This document shows positions 36,031-47,996 of a DNA stretch of 64,000 nucleotides, piece by piece. This DNA is from Sphagnum compactum (taxonomy: Eukaryota > Bryophyta > Sphagnopsida > Sphagnales), in contig OZ234494.1 of assembly GCA_965153455.1 (NCBI GenBank), positions 16,740,001 through 16,804,000 of the forward strand, given 5' to 3'. The number at the start of each line of letters is the position of its first letter. The stretch's first letter is position 1. Below the pieces are notes generated by a model. That model was not told the origin of the DNA. It saw nothing but the letters and a program-made list of their open reading frames with translations, and did not search any database. The position numbers and the translations under genes are program-made.

Positions 36031-37174
36031 GTTATGTTTATTATGTCAATACAAGCAATAACAATTGAAATTAAATATAAATTAATTTGAGTTCAATCTT
36101 ACTTTTAGTTTTATTCTTTTGTATCAGATAAGATCACAGTTGTGCAAATTTTCGTTGAAATTTGCCACTATAATAAAATCCTCTAAATTTCCAGATTTTA
36201 ATTGAATGTCAAAAGGTATGTCTTTTGTAATGCCCATTCTCACACATTTTGATCTTTTTTGAAAACTCATTGCAACTACATGGATACACCAAAAGTCTTG
36301 GCTTCATAAGCAATCCGAATTGAACTTAATGGATTAGGACGGTTGATGACCAACCAAAAGATTGTTTTAAAGTCACAAACAAGGATGCACATGAAGCAAT
36401 GGCAATCAAAGTTAAACAAGAAGAATCAAATGTTGTTTGCTATTCGGTTGTTTCAAACCTTACTCATGCATCCTCATCCATTTTTCTCATGATTGGTAGT
36501 ATTTGTTCTTTGTATGTCCACCCTTCTTCCAAGTTCCTCCACCTTGTCACCACCTTCATCTTCAACATCTTTGTATGAACCATGTTCTAAACAATGCGGC
36601 CAACTATGAACACAATATTACAAACCAAACCAAACAAGGTCCAATCTCAAAAAGAAAGGTGGGTAATGGCTATTACAATAAATACATTTGTCATCAGCAT
36701 ACCATTTGTATTAAGTCATGTTTGTATTACAGTTCCCAAATAAAAAAGATAATCAAAGGCTTTTTCTTGGTCCACAACATCAATTTCAACAACCAAATAC
36801 CAACCTTGTTCAAATGCACTATCATGGCTTGGTATCCATGCAATTTGCTCAATTCACATTTGTTGTTGTTGAGATCACAATCACAAATGATTCCTACAAA
36901 ATGTCTAACAAATTTGTTCAACATTTGGATGACAAATGTGACAACATGAATTCTCAAAGAAGTAAAGAAACTTATTTCTTGATAACACATCCAATCTTAA
37001 CTAAGTTATACTTAACATTTCAACAACAACAACATGAATTTTCAAACAAGTAAAGAGATTAATTTCTTGATAACACATCCAATGTTTGTCTCCAAAACAA
37101 ATGCATCTTGATAATAATTACTACAATCCTTAATACATGTACCAATGTAAATTTGTAGCCCGTGAGTAGTTAGT
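36031..37174. other. AT-rich spacer downstream of UGT B
   Basis: Two overlapping plus-strand frames, 36503-36949 (148 aa) and 36718-37053 (111 aa), are long for this composition but show no known motif. A ttcttgataacacatccaat block occurs at about 36977 and about 37060, an 85-90-bp direct repeat. The 3' untranslated region of UGT B should lie at the right end. Confidence 0.35.
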
Positions 37175-40084
37175 TCATGAGTTCAAAGCCATGGAATTGA
37201 GAAGGTTGACAAAAAGATCCAAGTTTTTCCTTGAAGATCCTCGAGGTCCAAGTTGCACCCCTTTCATCAACACACGAAGTTCCTCAACTTTAGTCTTCAA
37301 GACACCACAAATTTGGTCTTTTGTAAAAAGTCGAACAACTCTCTCAACTTCCATTCGTCCAACAACCTCCTCAAACTCACCTGACTTCTTAACCACAACT
37401 GCAATCTTCAAAAGGTCAACACATAGTTGGCAATTCATCATCTGGTCAGAGTCATTTGGCCACCCAATCATTGGCACTCCCATTGCAATGCTTTCCATAA
37501 TTGAATTCCATCCACAATGTGTTAGAAATCCTTTGACCATAGGATGTGCGAGGATTTGGAGTTGTGGGGCCCAAGAAAAATACACCAAGCCTCTCTCTTT
37601 CGTCCTCTCCAAGAAACCCTTGGGTAGGAGGGTTGCAACAATTGACTTCTCACCTTTTGGGGTCCTAACAACCCAAAGGAAGTGCACCCCACTCGCTTCA
37701 AGTCCTAGAGCGAGCTCACACATTTGTTCCTTGCCATGCATTGTTATTGTTCCAAAGCAAACATACAAGACTTCTGTTGATTGTTTGGATAACCATTTCA
37801 AGCACTCATTGTCTCCTTGTTCAACTTGTAGCTTTTCTTGTAAAGCTTGATCACCTTCACCAATGCCTTCGAGAAGAGGCCCGATTGTCAATACTCTTGG
37901 CACCTACAATAGCAACCCCCATCCATAAGCAACAACAATCAGATGCAATTGTCAAAGAACCAGAATGGTCATCAAACATAAATGTATGTAAGTGGTAACC
38001 AAGTTTTGGCAAAGTGCAATTTACGAGATTTGACTACCTCCACAAAAATGTATTATGAAAATCTCATATGATTATGAAAGTGGGACATTGGCATGGTAGT
38101 TTGCAGGCCAAAAACAACATCCAATTTGTCAAGCAAAATTGCCAACCACAAGGTGCTATACTGGTAGTGGAACGCACCCGATTTACTTGGCATCCAGTCT
38201 GAAGCATATGTTGTAAACCTTCAATGATGCTAGCTTCAAGCTCATACACACTATTCACAAGAAATCCAGTAGCTCTCCACAAGCATGCCCCATGATAAAC
38301 AAGGAACTCCGATTTCTTTTGATCTCCTTGTAAAGTCCGAGGCAAATCAAGGGGTGCAATGGGAGGAAAGCCAGGAATGGTGTAAGGCTGTCCATTGGCT
38401 CGTGCAGGAATGCGGCCTTGGGCATTCAATTCAGGGAGTCTACACAGCAAAGAAATGAAATGTGTCGGGGACGAAGAAAGACAATAATTGGCCACCTTGA
38501 ATTCATCAGCTGTATCCTGGCATCATCATCCCCCAAATCCCAAGCATTATTACTACAGTTTAGTAGCCTACTACTCCATGCTTGGAATTCAAAAGGAAAT
38601 GACAACAATCATTTCATATTACACCATGTCAATCTGAGTTAACCTAGTACTAATCAGCCTAATACTCATTTGAAAGACGGAAATAACCATATTTGTGGAA
38701 ATTTTTCCAAAACAAAGCTCTGACACTAGCTGAAGCTTGCTTGATTAGGAAGTAGCCTCTTTTCTACAACAATATAAAGTGTCTCATTCATTAGGAGATG
38801 GGGATCTCTCTCTATCTTATTGCAGCATACAGCAGGTGTTCTGGAGTCAGGTGGTCATTCACCTCAATTCTCTTTTTCTCACCTTAAGAAGAATCTCAGT
38901 TTCTTAAGTCTTTCACAAACAGCACATGTGGAGACCAAAAGATGAAGCAAATCGAAATGCAATTTTCATCTTGCTGAACTAATTGCTGAATTCAGATCAG
39001 GTGCTAGATCTCTCCCTATGTGGGTGTTGCAGCAAATTTGGAAGTTCTCAGTTATTGTTGGTCTTTCACCTCAATTTTCTCTCTCCTCACCTGACAGGTT
39101 CATTGTCTTCACAAACAGCACATGTGGCAGAGAGCAAAAGACAAAGCAGATAGAATGGCATTTGCATCTTGTTGGACTTGCCTGACCCATAAGGAACTCA
39201 TCAGGAACTGAAATCTATCTGGTTGAAGCAGCACAGGGAGTTCTGAATTGGTCTTTTGAGCCTCGATTCTCTTTGTCCTCACCAGATGGGTTCACAGTCT
39301 TCACAAACAACACCATGTGAAGAGCAAAAGAGGAAGCAGATAGAATGGCATTTGCATCTTGTTCGACTTGCCTGACCCATCAGGAGGAGCTGGACTCTAT
39401 CTGGTTGCAGCTCAGGGAGTTGTGAGATGGGAACTCTGAGTCTGGTCTTTCACCTCACAAAACAAAAGCAAACAAACAAAGACATGTGGAGAAGATGCGA
39501 AAGAGAGAAATGACATTTCTCTTGTAGGGACATACCTGGGTCCAGCCGAGAAACATGTCGGAGACGATGCACACAGGAGGCTGAAAACTCTCAGCGTGTG
39601 AAGAATAAGTAGAAGAAGACGTTGCAGAAGAAGGAGCAATGGTACAAGCGGATGATGAAGAACCCATCATCAATTTCTTCATGAGCTTTGCAAAAGAGTC
39701 TTGCAGATTGTGTACAGATTGTGCTAGATCCAAGAAATTGTCACTTGTCACCTCCGCATAATCTGCAGGCAGATGGAAACAAGCCAGTTGAATGTTGTTG
39801 TTGCTGGTCTTGTAGATGGCTTTGAATCTCTCTTCTTCTCCTTCTTCTTGCTCATCTTTTTTTTCTTCCAGCTGCAGCAGCAGCTCCCGTCGTGTGCTTT
39901 CAAGGTGTGGAGTGGTGGTGATGAAAGTGATGGCAACGTCATACTCAGCTGCCAATCTCTTGGAGAAATGCACAAAGGGTCGGATATGTCCTTGTGCAGG
40001 AAATGGGAAAACTACCACATGTGGTGCTGCTCTTCTCCATGGTTTCCTCTTCACTTGCTCTTCTTCTTCCACCACCACCACCAT
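37175..40084 (-). CDS. UDP-glycosyltransferase B (family 1, plant UGT)
   Basis: Three exons on the minus strand: 39536-40084, 38187-38516 and 37175-37903. They encode 183, 110 and 242 residues, 535 in all. Both introns are phase 0 and sit after GWTQ and just before VPRVLTIGP, the same points as in UGT A. Catalytic His is H33 in FPFPAQGH, and the partner Asp is D176 in CIVSDMFLGW. The 44-residue PSPG box runs from WAPQ at 404 to Q447 with HCGWNS and GVPMIGWP. The family transfers sugar from UDP-sugars to small molecules in the cytosol; the acceptor is unknown. An acidic, Lys/Glu-rich insert lies near residues 66-88. Compared with A, the region between the conserved halves is shorter by about 15 residues. 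Intron 1 carries a 192-bp tandem array. All key residues are intact, so it is probably functional. Confidence 0.88.
38870..39525. repeat. Tandem array, about 192-196 bp, in UGT B intron 1
   Basis: The block cacaaacagcacatgtgg recurs at about 38914, 39110 and 39302, followed by agcaaaag, gatagaatggcattt and ttgcatcttgtt-type blocks. A partial fourth copy lies at about 39450-39525 and ends just before the exon 1 splice donor at 39535. The two middle copies are most alike. Confidence 0.82.
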
Positions 40085-43000
40085 CTTGTTGTTCTTCTCT
40101 GATCATCAACAAGAAGCAGCTTCCGCCACCAGCACCACCTCTCGTCTGCCAAAGAATCTCTCAAGGATTTCAATCACAGAGGAAGCTCTCAGAAACTTGA
40201 GCATTTCACACTTGTTGTTCTTTTTGTACCTGTTTTACCCTCCGTCTTCTCCTTCCTCTCCTCTGCTACCCCTGTTCCTGTATTCCGATTGGCTCTAAAA
40301 CTAAACCCTAGCGTCTGTTTAAACTCTAAATCCTAGAAGTTCTATGGAGAAGTGCTGCCTGCATTCAGTGCTGCATTCTGATCATAAGGTTGTATGGAGA
40401 ATTGCTGCATTCAGTGCTGCTGCATTCCGCTCATGAGGTTTTTGCTTTGAAGGGACTTCCACCACGCTACCATCATTAGAGGGGCATTTGCATGTATTGT
40501 GGGGTGATGGTGGGAGGGACCTGCAAGGAAACAAACAAGGGAACTGCTTGCAGCTCCCTCCCTCTCACCATCATCAGCTCCCATCAGGAAGTTGTGAAAG
40601 AGGTTTGGCATGCAGTTCTGTGATGCAGAAAGTCAGAAATCCTAATGCAAGCTCTGTATAGTACATATACCATCAGAAGGGTACATGAAGGGGTTTTGCA
40701 ACTGTGGTGTTGCTGAAGAGTAGTTGTTGGTGTGCAAGAAATGTTCAAGTGGATTCAACCAGGCTGCCAATAAAAATGGGGATTGCAAGAGATGGGTGCC
40801 GCCCAGAGATAAGGCACTGCTATCACAAACCCCCCTTGCAAAGGACAGTTGACTTTTGCTCTATAAAACAGCAGCATAGAATCATGTGAATTGGAATTTT
40901 TTGGAAACAAATGAATGCAGAAGGATCTGCGAGAAAAAAACAAATCTCAAGTTTTCTCATGTGTTTTCCAAGTTAGAACTTGAGTGCAGTGTGAGCTTTA
41001 TTTGTGGCACATATTTGGACTGTAACAAACCTAGGACTTGTGCAGATTTCCAATGGATAGGTAATGTATTGTCAGTGCTGGAGACTGAATATATTAGCAT
41101 TTTTGATGTTGTATTTCTCGACTCCACTGCAGGAAAAATGACAGACACATCTCCAAAGCACATTCAAGTGTGGTTGTTTTTCTTCATGCCTGTCTGTGCC
41201 TGTCGGTTGCGGTACAAGAGGCTTTGGAAAGAAAACCCCTTTTATTTGTCAGAGTGCAAATGCCAGCTTCTTCAAGTTTCTCCCCAACTGTGAGGATTCG
41301 TTGCTATAGCTAGCAATCCTATGTTGCAATGGTGAGAACTCCCCTTGGTTTAAACTAAAGCTTTTAAGTATATGCCCTTTTTCTCTTGCTCGATGCCACA
41401 CTCTATCACATCCACAGAACTAGTTTGAACATTGTGTTCTCATTCAGGTTAGGCCACTGTTGCATTGTCATGCTGTTGAGGTTTTCCAACTTTCCAGCTG
41501 CACCTGTGCATGGTCTTCATGATCTAGATACCTGTTTCAATTGTGCTAGGATGCACATCTCTTAGGGTTCCAATTCTTTCTGAACAGAACCCATTATTCA
41601 GAGGAGCAATCTCATATACCTAGTGGGTCAGAACAGGCAAAGACTGGTCTGGAGTTCGACAGTGGCACTAAAGTGATGGTACTACTGCCTGACCACTTCC
41701 TGAGTCTGCACAAACCTGCCATTTGTGTATCACATGAAAGGAAAAATCAGTGTGGATAAATCTGATTTTTTCCCCAAAAGGAGAATCCAGAACACAATTT
41801 GCTTTCTTGGCATTGCAAGTGCATCATTTTTATGTAATCTCAGGATGGGCTGAAGTACGAGTACCAAGAAATTGGCTCAGAGAGACAATGTTGAACACAG
41901 CATGAACTGGTCACATGGCTGCTGCTGCTGATCTTTAAGCTTTCACTGCAAGATCCTTTGGAAGGAAGTTCAATGCATCCATCTCCAGCATTTGACAAAT
42001 ACAGGTGAGAAGTTTCTGGAATATGTAAGGTAAGATACCCATGGACCCAAGTTTTCAGTTATGTTCTAGATGTGCCTGCCTGCATGCCTTGATGAAAGAA
42101 CTGCAGCATTTCAGGTCAAGAAATTTGTTGCTCGATTGAACACCATGCCTTTTGTTTGTCAACAAATCTAATGATCTCATTTCTTGGGTTGAAATTTGCG
42201 GCAGTTTTTAAGGGCTTTCAAAACAAGCTGAAATCATCTGATGCAACTCTTGAGGAGTTGGCAATCAGTGGGGACGAAGAAACTCCTCTTTGCAACAATC
42301 TTCAAGTACAAAGATGGGTGCTTGGGCAGTTTACTTAAATCCTTTGCAGACAAAGCAGCATCAAACATTCGAAAGAGAGATGTATTTTTCAGGTATTAAA
42401 CTTCTGGGGACAGGAGTGGAGTGAGTTGTGACTAAGAAAATGAATGAGGAGATAGGACCCATGTAAGTAAGTTTGCCTCAAAAATGCAATAGATGCTAGA
42501 CACACACTGCTGTGTTTTCTGACAGTGCCGTGATGGATGGGTTTCTTTCAATTACACCATGACTAACTTATTTACCAGCGTTTTTTTTCTTGGGTCTGCA
42601 ACTCCACATGTTTTCTACATACATCCAGTACTTGTGTCTCCATACAGATCTGACAGTTGTGGAGACATATCTTCTGCACAAGTTAAGCTGTCTACCAGCC
42701 GCCCCCCGCATGTGAAAATTGTGACATTGTTGAAGATACATTTGGTGCTCTGCTGGATTTTGAAGTGTGACCCGCAAGTCAGTAATTCTCAAGCTGATAG
42801 AACTTGCTTTTGTCAAAATCTGTGCAAGTCAGTAGTTCTTAGCTGATAGAACTTGCTTTTGTCAATATGTGTGCCTAACTACTCTAAGGCTCATTAAAGT
42901 TACATCTGACCCAGCACCAACCCAGTTAAAAGTTTTTTTGGCTTTACATGAGGCAGCAGCAGGCCATTGAGTCACAAATGTCAAGGAGACCTGCAAGCTC

Positions 43001-43424
43001 CCTCAATCTTCTCTTACAATTTGGCAGAGATTGTTGTATTACAAGTTTCAAGGAAAAATTTGATTATCATATGTATTTCCTAAGAGCAACTCCACCAGTC
43101 TTACACCCTATTATCATCTAAAAAGTTCATTGACTTCCATTTTCATCCAAACATTTCATCCATTTTCTAACTTTCATCCATGAACATGTGGAAAAAATAA
43201 ATTCCAGGCACTTCTAATAGGGTATAAGACTGGTGTTGGGTGGGTATTTGATGTTTTGGATACCCGCTGGTTATGGTTTTTGTGCGAGTGTTAAACACAT
43301 ACATGCTTCTTTTATTTTCATCTTTGTTGGCTACTTTGATGATAGCCAATTGTGAAAATTTTCTCAATGGCTAAAATATGACACAATTTTCCTATGTCAA
43401 TCTGGGGGACCATTGTTGCTGCAA
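40085..43424. other. UGT B upstream region and unassigned spacer
   Basis: The first few hundred bases are promoter or 5' untranslated DNA of UGT B. From 40400 to 43060 the composition is moderate, like that around the genes, so a transcript is possible. The longest frame is 40886-41293 (+), 135 residues, with no known motif. A short tandem duplication (gcaagtcagta then gatagaacttgcttttgtc) lies at about 42774-42870 with a period near 50 bp. No gene is asserted. Confidence 0.35.
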
Positions 43425-43439
43425 TCTGAATGAGCCAAC

Positions 43440-43762
43440 CAACAAATTTATTGGCTTTGCCTACCAAGGCAAGGATATTGTGTTTAGGTTCATTATAGAT
43501 TGTAGTAGCTTAAGGGATTTTTATAGGCCCCTAGGTAGTCGGTCTATTCTTATATGAGGATTTTTGAACAATGATATTTTGGCTTGTGCCGAAACTTGAG
43601 ATTAGTTGTAGAGTTGTAATGTCTTGAACGATTTTGGTTTTGTTTCAGAGGATTTTTTGAAGATTGTATTTTTGCCATGGTGAAATATTTGAGTTTCCAT
43701 AATTCTTCTTTTGCCTTAAGATATATGTTTTAATGTGAATGTAGGCCAGAGTGTGACACACA
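43440..43762 (+). repeat. Dispersed repeat, copy 2 (inverse of 21784-22110)
   Basis: It matches the reverse complement of 21784-22110 from ttggctttgcctacc to gtgacacac. Similarity stops at both borders at about the same point in each copy, which argues for a mobile unit rather than one large duplication. Confidence 0.8.
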
Positions 43763-44400
43763 ACCCTTGTTTTCTTTTCTGCCCCATTTGTTTCCCTTTC
43801 TCTTGTTCCATTTTACTTCACATTCCATTATTTCTGGAGCTAGCCCTACTCCAATGGGCACTTGAACCCATAAAAGAAGCTTGGCTTTGTACCCATTTAA
43901 GAATTGGCTATTAGGGTCTTATGTTACTTTGAGAACAAGTAATACCCTTTCTCTCTTTTTTTCGGAGTACATCCAGATTTCATCCACAAAGGTTATTCGT
44001 TATTTGCTTAAACCCAAATTATTTTCATTCAAGTAGGTTATCTCTTTCATCTCGAATCATCTCCCCGGTGGATCACTTGTCGCATTGTGATGTTTCGCTT
44101 GGTAATTTGTGGCAAAAATGCACATGGAATGAAGAGAATTATAAAGTGTGATATGGATTTTATACAAGGGAATATAAGGTGTGGAAGCTTTATAATTGTG
44201 ATATAAATTTATTTAATAATTATTTATGGTATTTATTTTGTGTGTTTTTTGCTGGTTTGTTTCAGTCCACTGAATTGGCCCCCACAAAAGATTCTTGACT
44301 AGAAAAAAAACATAGTACCTTAGTGGGGTCCTTTCAGCTCCTCACTTCCCTACACTCCCATGACTAGTTATGGAGTTTGAGGGTGAGCACTAAGGACAGA

Positions 44401-44470
44401 GGACCAGAGGATGGGACTTGTGCATTGATCTTTTAAAGATCAATGCACAAATACCATCCTCTGCTGGTCC
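44401..44470. repeat. Long hairpin with a 33-bp palindromic core
   Basis: The core 44418-44450 is a perfect palindrome around one T, with 16-bp arms (ttgtgcattgatcttt and its complement). Outer arms ggaccagaggatgg and ccatcctctgctggtcc extend the pairing to 44401 and 44470 with a 3-nt bulge. Nothing coding overlaps it. Confidence 0.85.
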
Positions 44471-47400
44471 AGTGTTTTGTTTCTTGGGTCAATTTTGTGA
44501 TGTATTCAAAATGGCAATCATCCATAGGAAGATTTAACCAAAGTGGTGATGATCATCTGTACGATGATTTAGCCGAAGTGGAGATCATCTGTATGAAGAT
44601 TTAGCCAATTTTGGCTATAAACAACATATGAAAATTTTAAAATCTTAAACATCCTTTTATTTTACTTTTGGCTACCTTCTTGAACCATGTATAGAAATCT
44701 GACAAATTTTCTTGATTTAAAAAATATATATATATGACAATCAAAAATCTCCAAAATTGCATCAGATAATTTTTTATTTCTCTTTTTGACCACAGTTTCG
44801 CCAGTTTAAAAAAGTATGCTCTGGTCCTCCCACTCACACTTGGTAAAGTGAGGTAGGTGGATAGAAGATGGGGGATAGAAAGTTGGAAACTTGAGAATTG
44901 GATCACCCACTTGGATTTTGGACCCACATTCAATTGGGAAATGAAGCTACCCATCAACCAAATGAGAGGACACTCTGAAACCCTAAACCCTAAAACCCAT
45001 ATACGCCACTAATGCACATGATACCCTATCACACAAAACATGTCTTTTGAAAAACTCTTGTGGGACTTTTTGCTATTCTAATGCATGTAGCCATTTTTTG
45101 CTCCAATTGAAATTCATGAATGAGAATGGGTAAAGAAAGCACTTGATAGCTACTAGGGTACTTAAATAGTAGATATAGAAAGAACCGGAGGGTAAGGGTT
45201 GGGTATATGGACCATCACCCCTAAACCAAGGTAATCACCTTGGTTAGCTACGGGACAGGAATACAATGAAAAAAATCTTTCTCCCTTGTTCACCCAAAGA
45301 AACTAGGGGTCAATCCAAAAGGGTGCATTGTAGAGATGGGAGGTATAGAGTTTGTAAATATTGTGTATTATTCCCTTTGTCCACCCAAAGAAATTGGGTG
45401 TTGACCCGCAAGGGTGAATGATAGAGATTGGAGACATGGGACGCCACAAATTTGTTTCCTTGGGTAATTGACTCTTTACTCAAACCAACCCTTTGTTACC
45501 ATATTGCTTCAATTTTCAATTGTATCGAACACTATCTATCCTATACACACCATAACCTGCACATAAGAATTTGATGAATGGTGAGCATGTTTCAATCATG
45601 TGCCTTTGCTTGCATATAACATTCAAAGGAGAAGAGGTGTGAAGGTGTCTAACAAGACATTATGTGGAATCTCACTTTTGGATGTCAACAATTGGCACCA
45701 TATTGGATGAATGAAGAATGAATGTGTTGTTATGATGCTTTGTACTTTTTGAAAAGAAAAAATTGGTTTTCTTTTGCATGTCTAGGGGTTTTTTTTGGGG
45801 GGAAGGGGGGCTCACAAAGATGGAACCTAATAACTCAATTTCTTATCAACTATATTTGTTGACATAGTTACAATAGACAAACACCATAAGTTGTTGTCGT
45901 GGGCTAACAAAAGCACATGACCAAGGGATGGTCTTTAAAAGGACTCAACAACAACAAGGTTGAGCTACCAACATATTTTCCCAAGTATCTAATATAAAGG
46001 TTCCTTCCTTTCCCTTTTCAACAAAGTACATCCACACACTTTTTCAACACTTTTGGTTTTCAACCAACTATGTGTTTAACCGTGCTTTATAGGGGGGAGG
46101 CTACATATGAACCCTTTTAACTTAACCTAACCCAAGATCGGTTAATACGGTTTCTAAAGCCCATTCACTTTTTAAAACTCTTATCCAATCATGGTTGCAT
46201 CATTTAAAGCAATCTTGTAGTTTTTTATGGTTGATTTCCCAACCAGTTTCTCAAATCTTGACTTGGAACAATGGGTATAAAGTTGAAAATGGTTTTCAGG
46301 GTTGGGACTTGGGAACCCCTATAGGAGTTGGGATTGGCATTCTCCAAGTACACAATAAAGCACCACCAAGCCACAAGAGGTCAATCACCTACCTATTAGG
46401 TGGGTATCTATTCATAGGGTCTCTTTCCAATAAGGCTGCTATGACCAGAGTTGCTGGCAGTATGTTGTGATCACACTAGCCTAATGGAAAGCCACTTGTG
46501 TTTCTTGTTGCGCCGCCAGGCGCTTTCCATGGAGAGTTGCAATTGGGTTGAAAATCTGTATATAATCAATGGTAGGAACTATGGGAACATTTCGTATTTG
46601 TGAAACTTTCTATAGAAATTAAATGAAACGCATGTTCTCTTGATAAAATGGTAGATGTCACTTTGTGGTGATTCATCGGTCACAGCTCTTGCATTTGGTC
46701 AATGCTTGACTAATACACCATTGAAGTGATTTTGAGCCGATTAGTTGGAACAAATGTAATGGAAAGTTGATGTTGACATTGAATGTGTGACAAAATATGT
46801 GATCATAGCAGCCTAATGGAAAGATTTCCTTAGGTGAATGACTACTTGTATTCTTAGGCATAATGGTGACCTAAGTCTTAAGCTTTACTTGCATCATGAC
46901 TACCTATCATGTACAACAACCTTATGGAAAAATGTCCTTGGATGGCTGACTATTGTAGTACCTTGGAGGCTTCAACACAAATTATAATATTTTTAGAAAT
47001 GTTGAAATATTCAAAAACGATCTTTCTTGAAGATTTTTTTTTTGTGAAGGACAGCAAAGGAATTTTTTAAAATTTTCAAATGGAATGTTCAAATTAATTA
47101 ATTATTCGACCAACATGTGCTCAAGTTGCCCCATACTATGATAGATGTATCCTTAGGGCCCAAGAGTGAGGTAGATCTTAGGCCTTACTTCATCATGACT
47201 ATCATATTTGGTGTTTTTCTTTTCAAATTTTCCATGTTACTCAAGTGATGACCATACATAAGTAAATTTAGCCAATTTTTGCAATATTCAAAATACGAAA
47301 ATAAAAAAATCTAAAGCACCCTTTCACATTTTAGTCAATTGTTGGCATTTATTTTGCAAAACCGCATGGAATTTGTGACAAAATGTTCCTTTTCCAAAAT

Positions 47401-47700
47401 TCTTTTTCACAAGATGGAGAAAAAGTGCCACCAAAAAAATCACTAATCACATTGGGGTTATATAATATTGTCAAGTGAACCACAATTAATTGGATGGTTC
47501 TTAAGTCCCTAGTAATGAGGCAACTTGAAGTTGACAACACCCCTATGCAAAGGGTTCCCAAAGTTCCCAAAGTTCCCAACATTAGACTTTCCAAATGGGG
47601 TCCAATTCTACCTATGGCAAAGGTTAATGGACACGCGCCGTCAAATGTACAATATAGGCTGCCATCTTCCTTAGAAATTTCCACATACACAAGAGCACGC
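44471..47700. other. Spacer without a recognised gene
   Basis: A direct repeat pair lies at about 45280-45440: ttcacccaaagaaact / gtccacccaaagaaatt, followed by similar gggt-rich blocks, spaced about 86 bp. Related blocks tagcctaatggaaag occur near 46477 and 46810. The opposed frames at 47349-47945 owe their length to simple repeats and are not accepted as genes. Confidence 0.4.
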
Positions 47701-47717
47701 GCACACACACACACACA
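47701..47717. repeat. (CA)n microsatellite
   Basis: Uninterrupted CA dinucleotides inside otherwise unremarkable spacer DNA. Confidence 0.9.
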
Positions 47718-47962
47718 AAAGCAAACATGTGGATCTGGTGCCATGCAATGGGTCTTTGGAATTTTTAAAAAAAAATTCAGCCCAAGGCAACCAACCAGCC
47801 CTTGCCATCCCATTAGAGTGACTTGGCCCCCTCTGCATGAGAATAAAAAATTTGGCTTCCTCCCCTTACCATTTCGGCTCATAAAAATTAAACCGACAAA
47901 ATCAAAATCATGGACTTTTTCCTTTGCTTTGCACAAGTAGTACACAAATCAACATAATAACT

Positions 47963-47996
47963 CTCAACTCAACTCAACTCAACTCAACTCAACTCA
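47963..47996. repeat. (AACTC)n microsatellite
   Basis: About six perfect CTCAA/AACTC pentamers in a row. Confidence 0.92.

Noticed and set aside
37191-37850. 219-residue plus-strand frame over UGT B exon 3
   Set aside because: Antisense shadow of the glycosyltransferase exon, which has all the family motifs on the minus strand.
40886-41293. 135-residue plus-strand frame
   Set aside because: No known motif and no splice partner; only the moderate base composition speaks for it, so it is noted but not called a gene.
47349-47945. 198-residue minus-strand frame and the opposing 148-residue plus-strand frame
   Set aside because: Both run through a CA microsatellite and a short tandem repeat (LGTLGTLGTL, CVCVCAR in translation). 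Length comes from simple repeats, and no motif is present.
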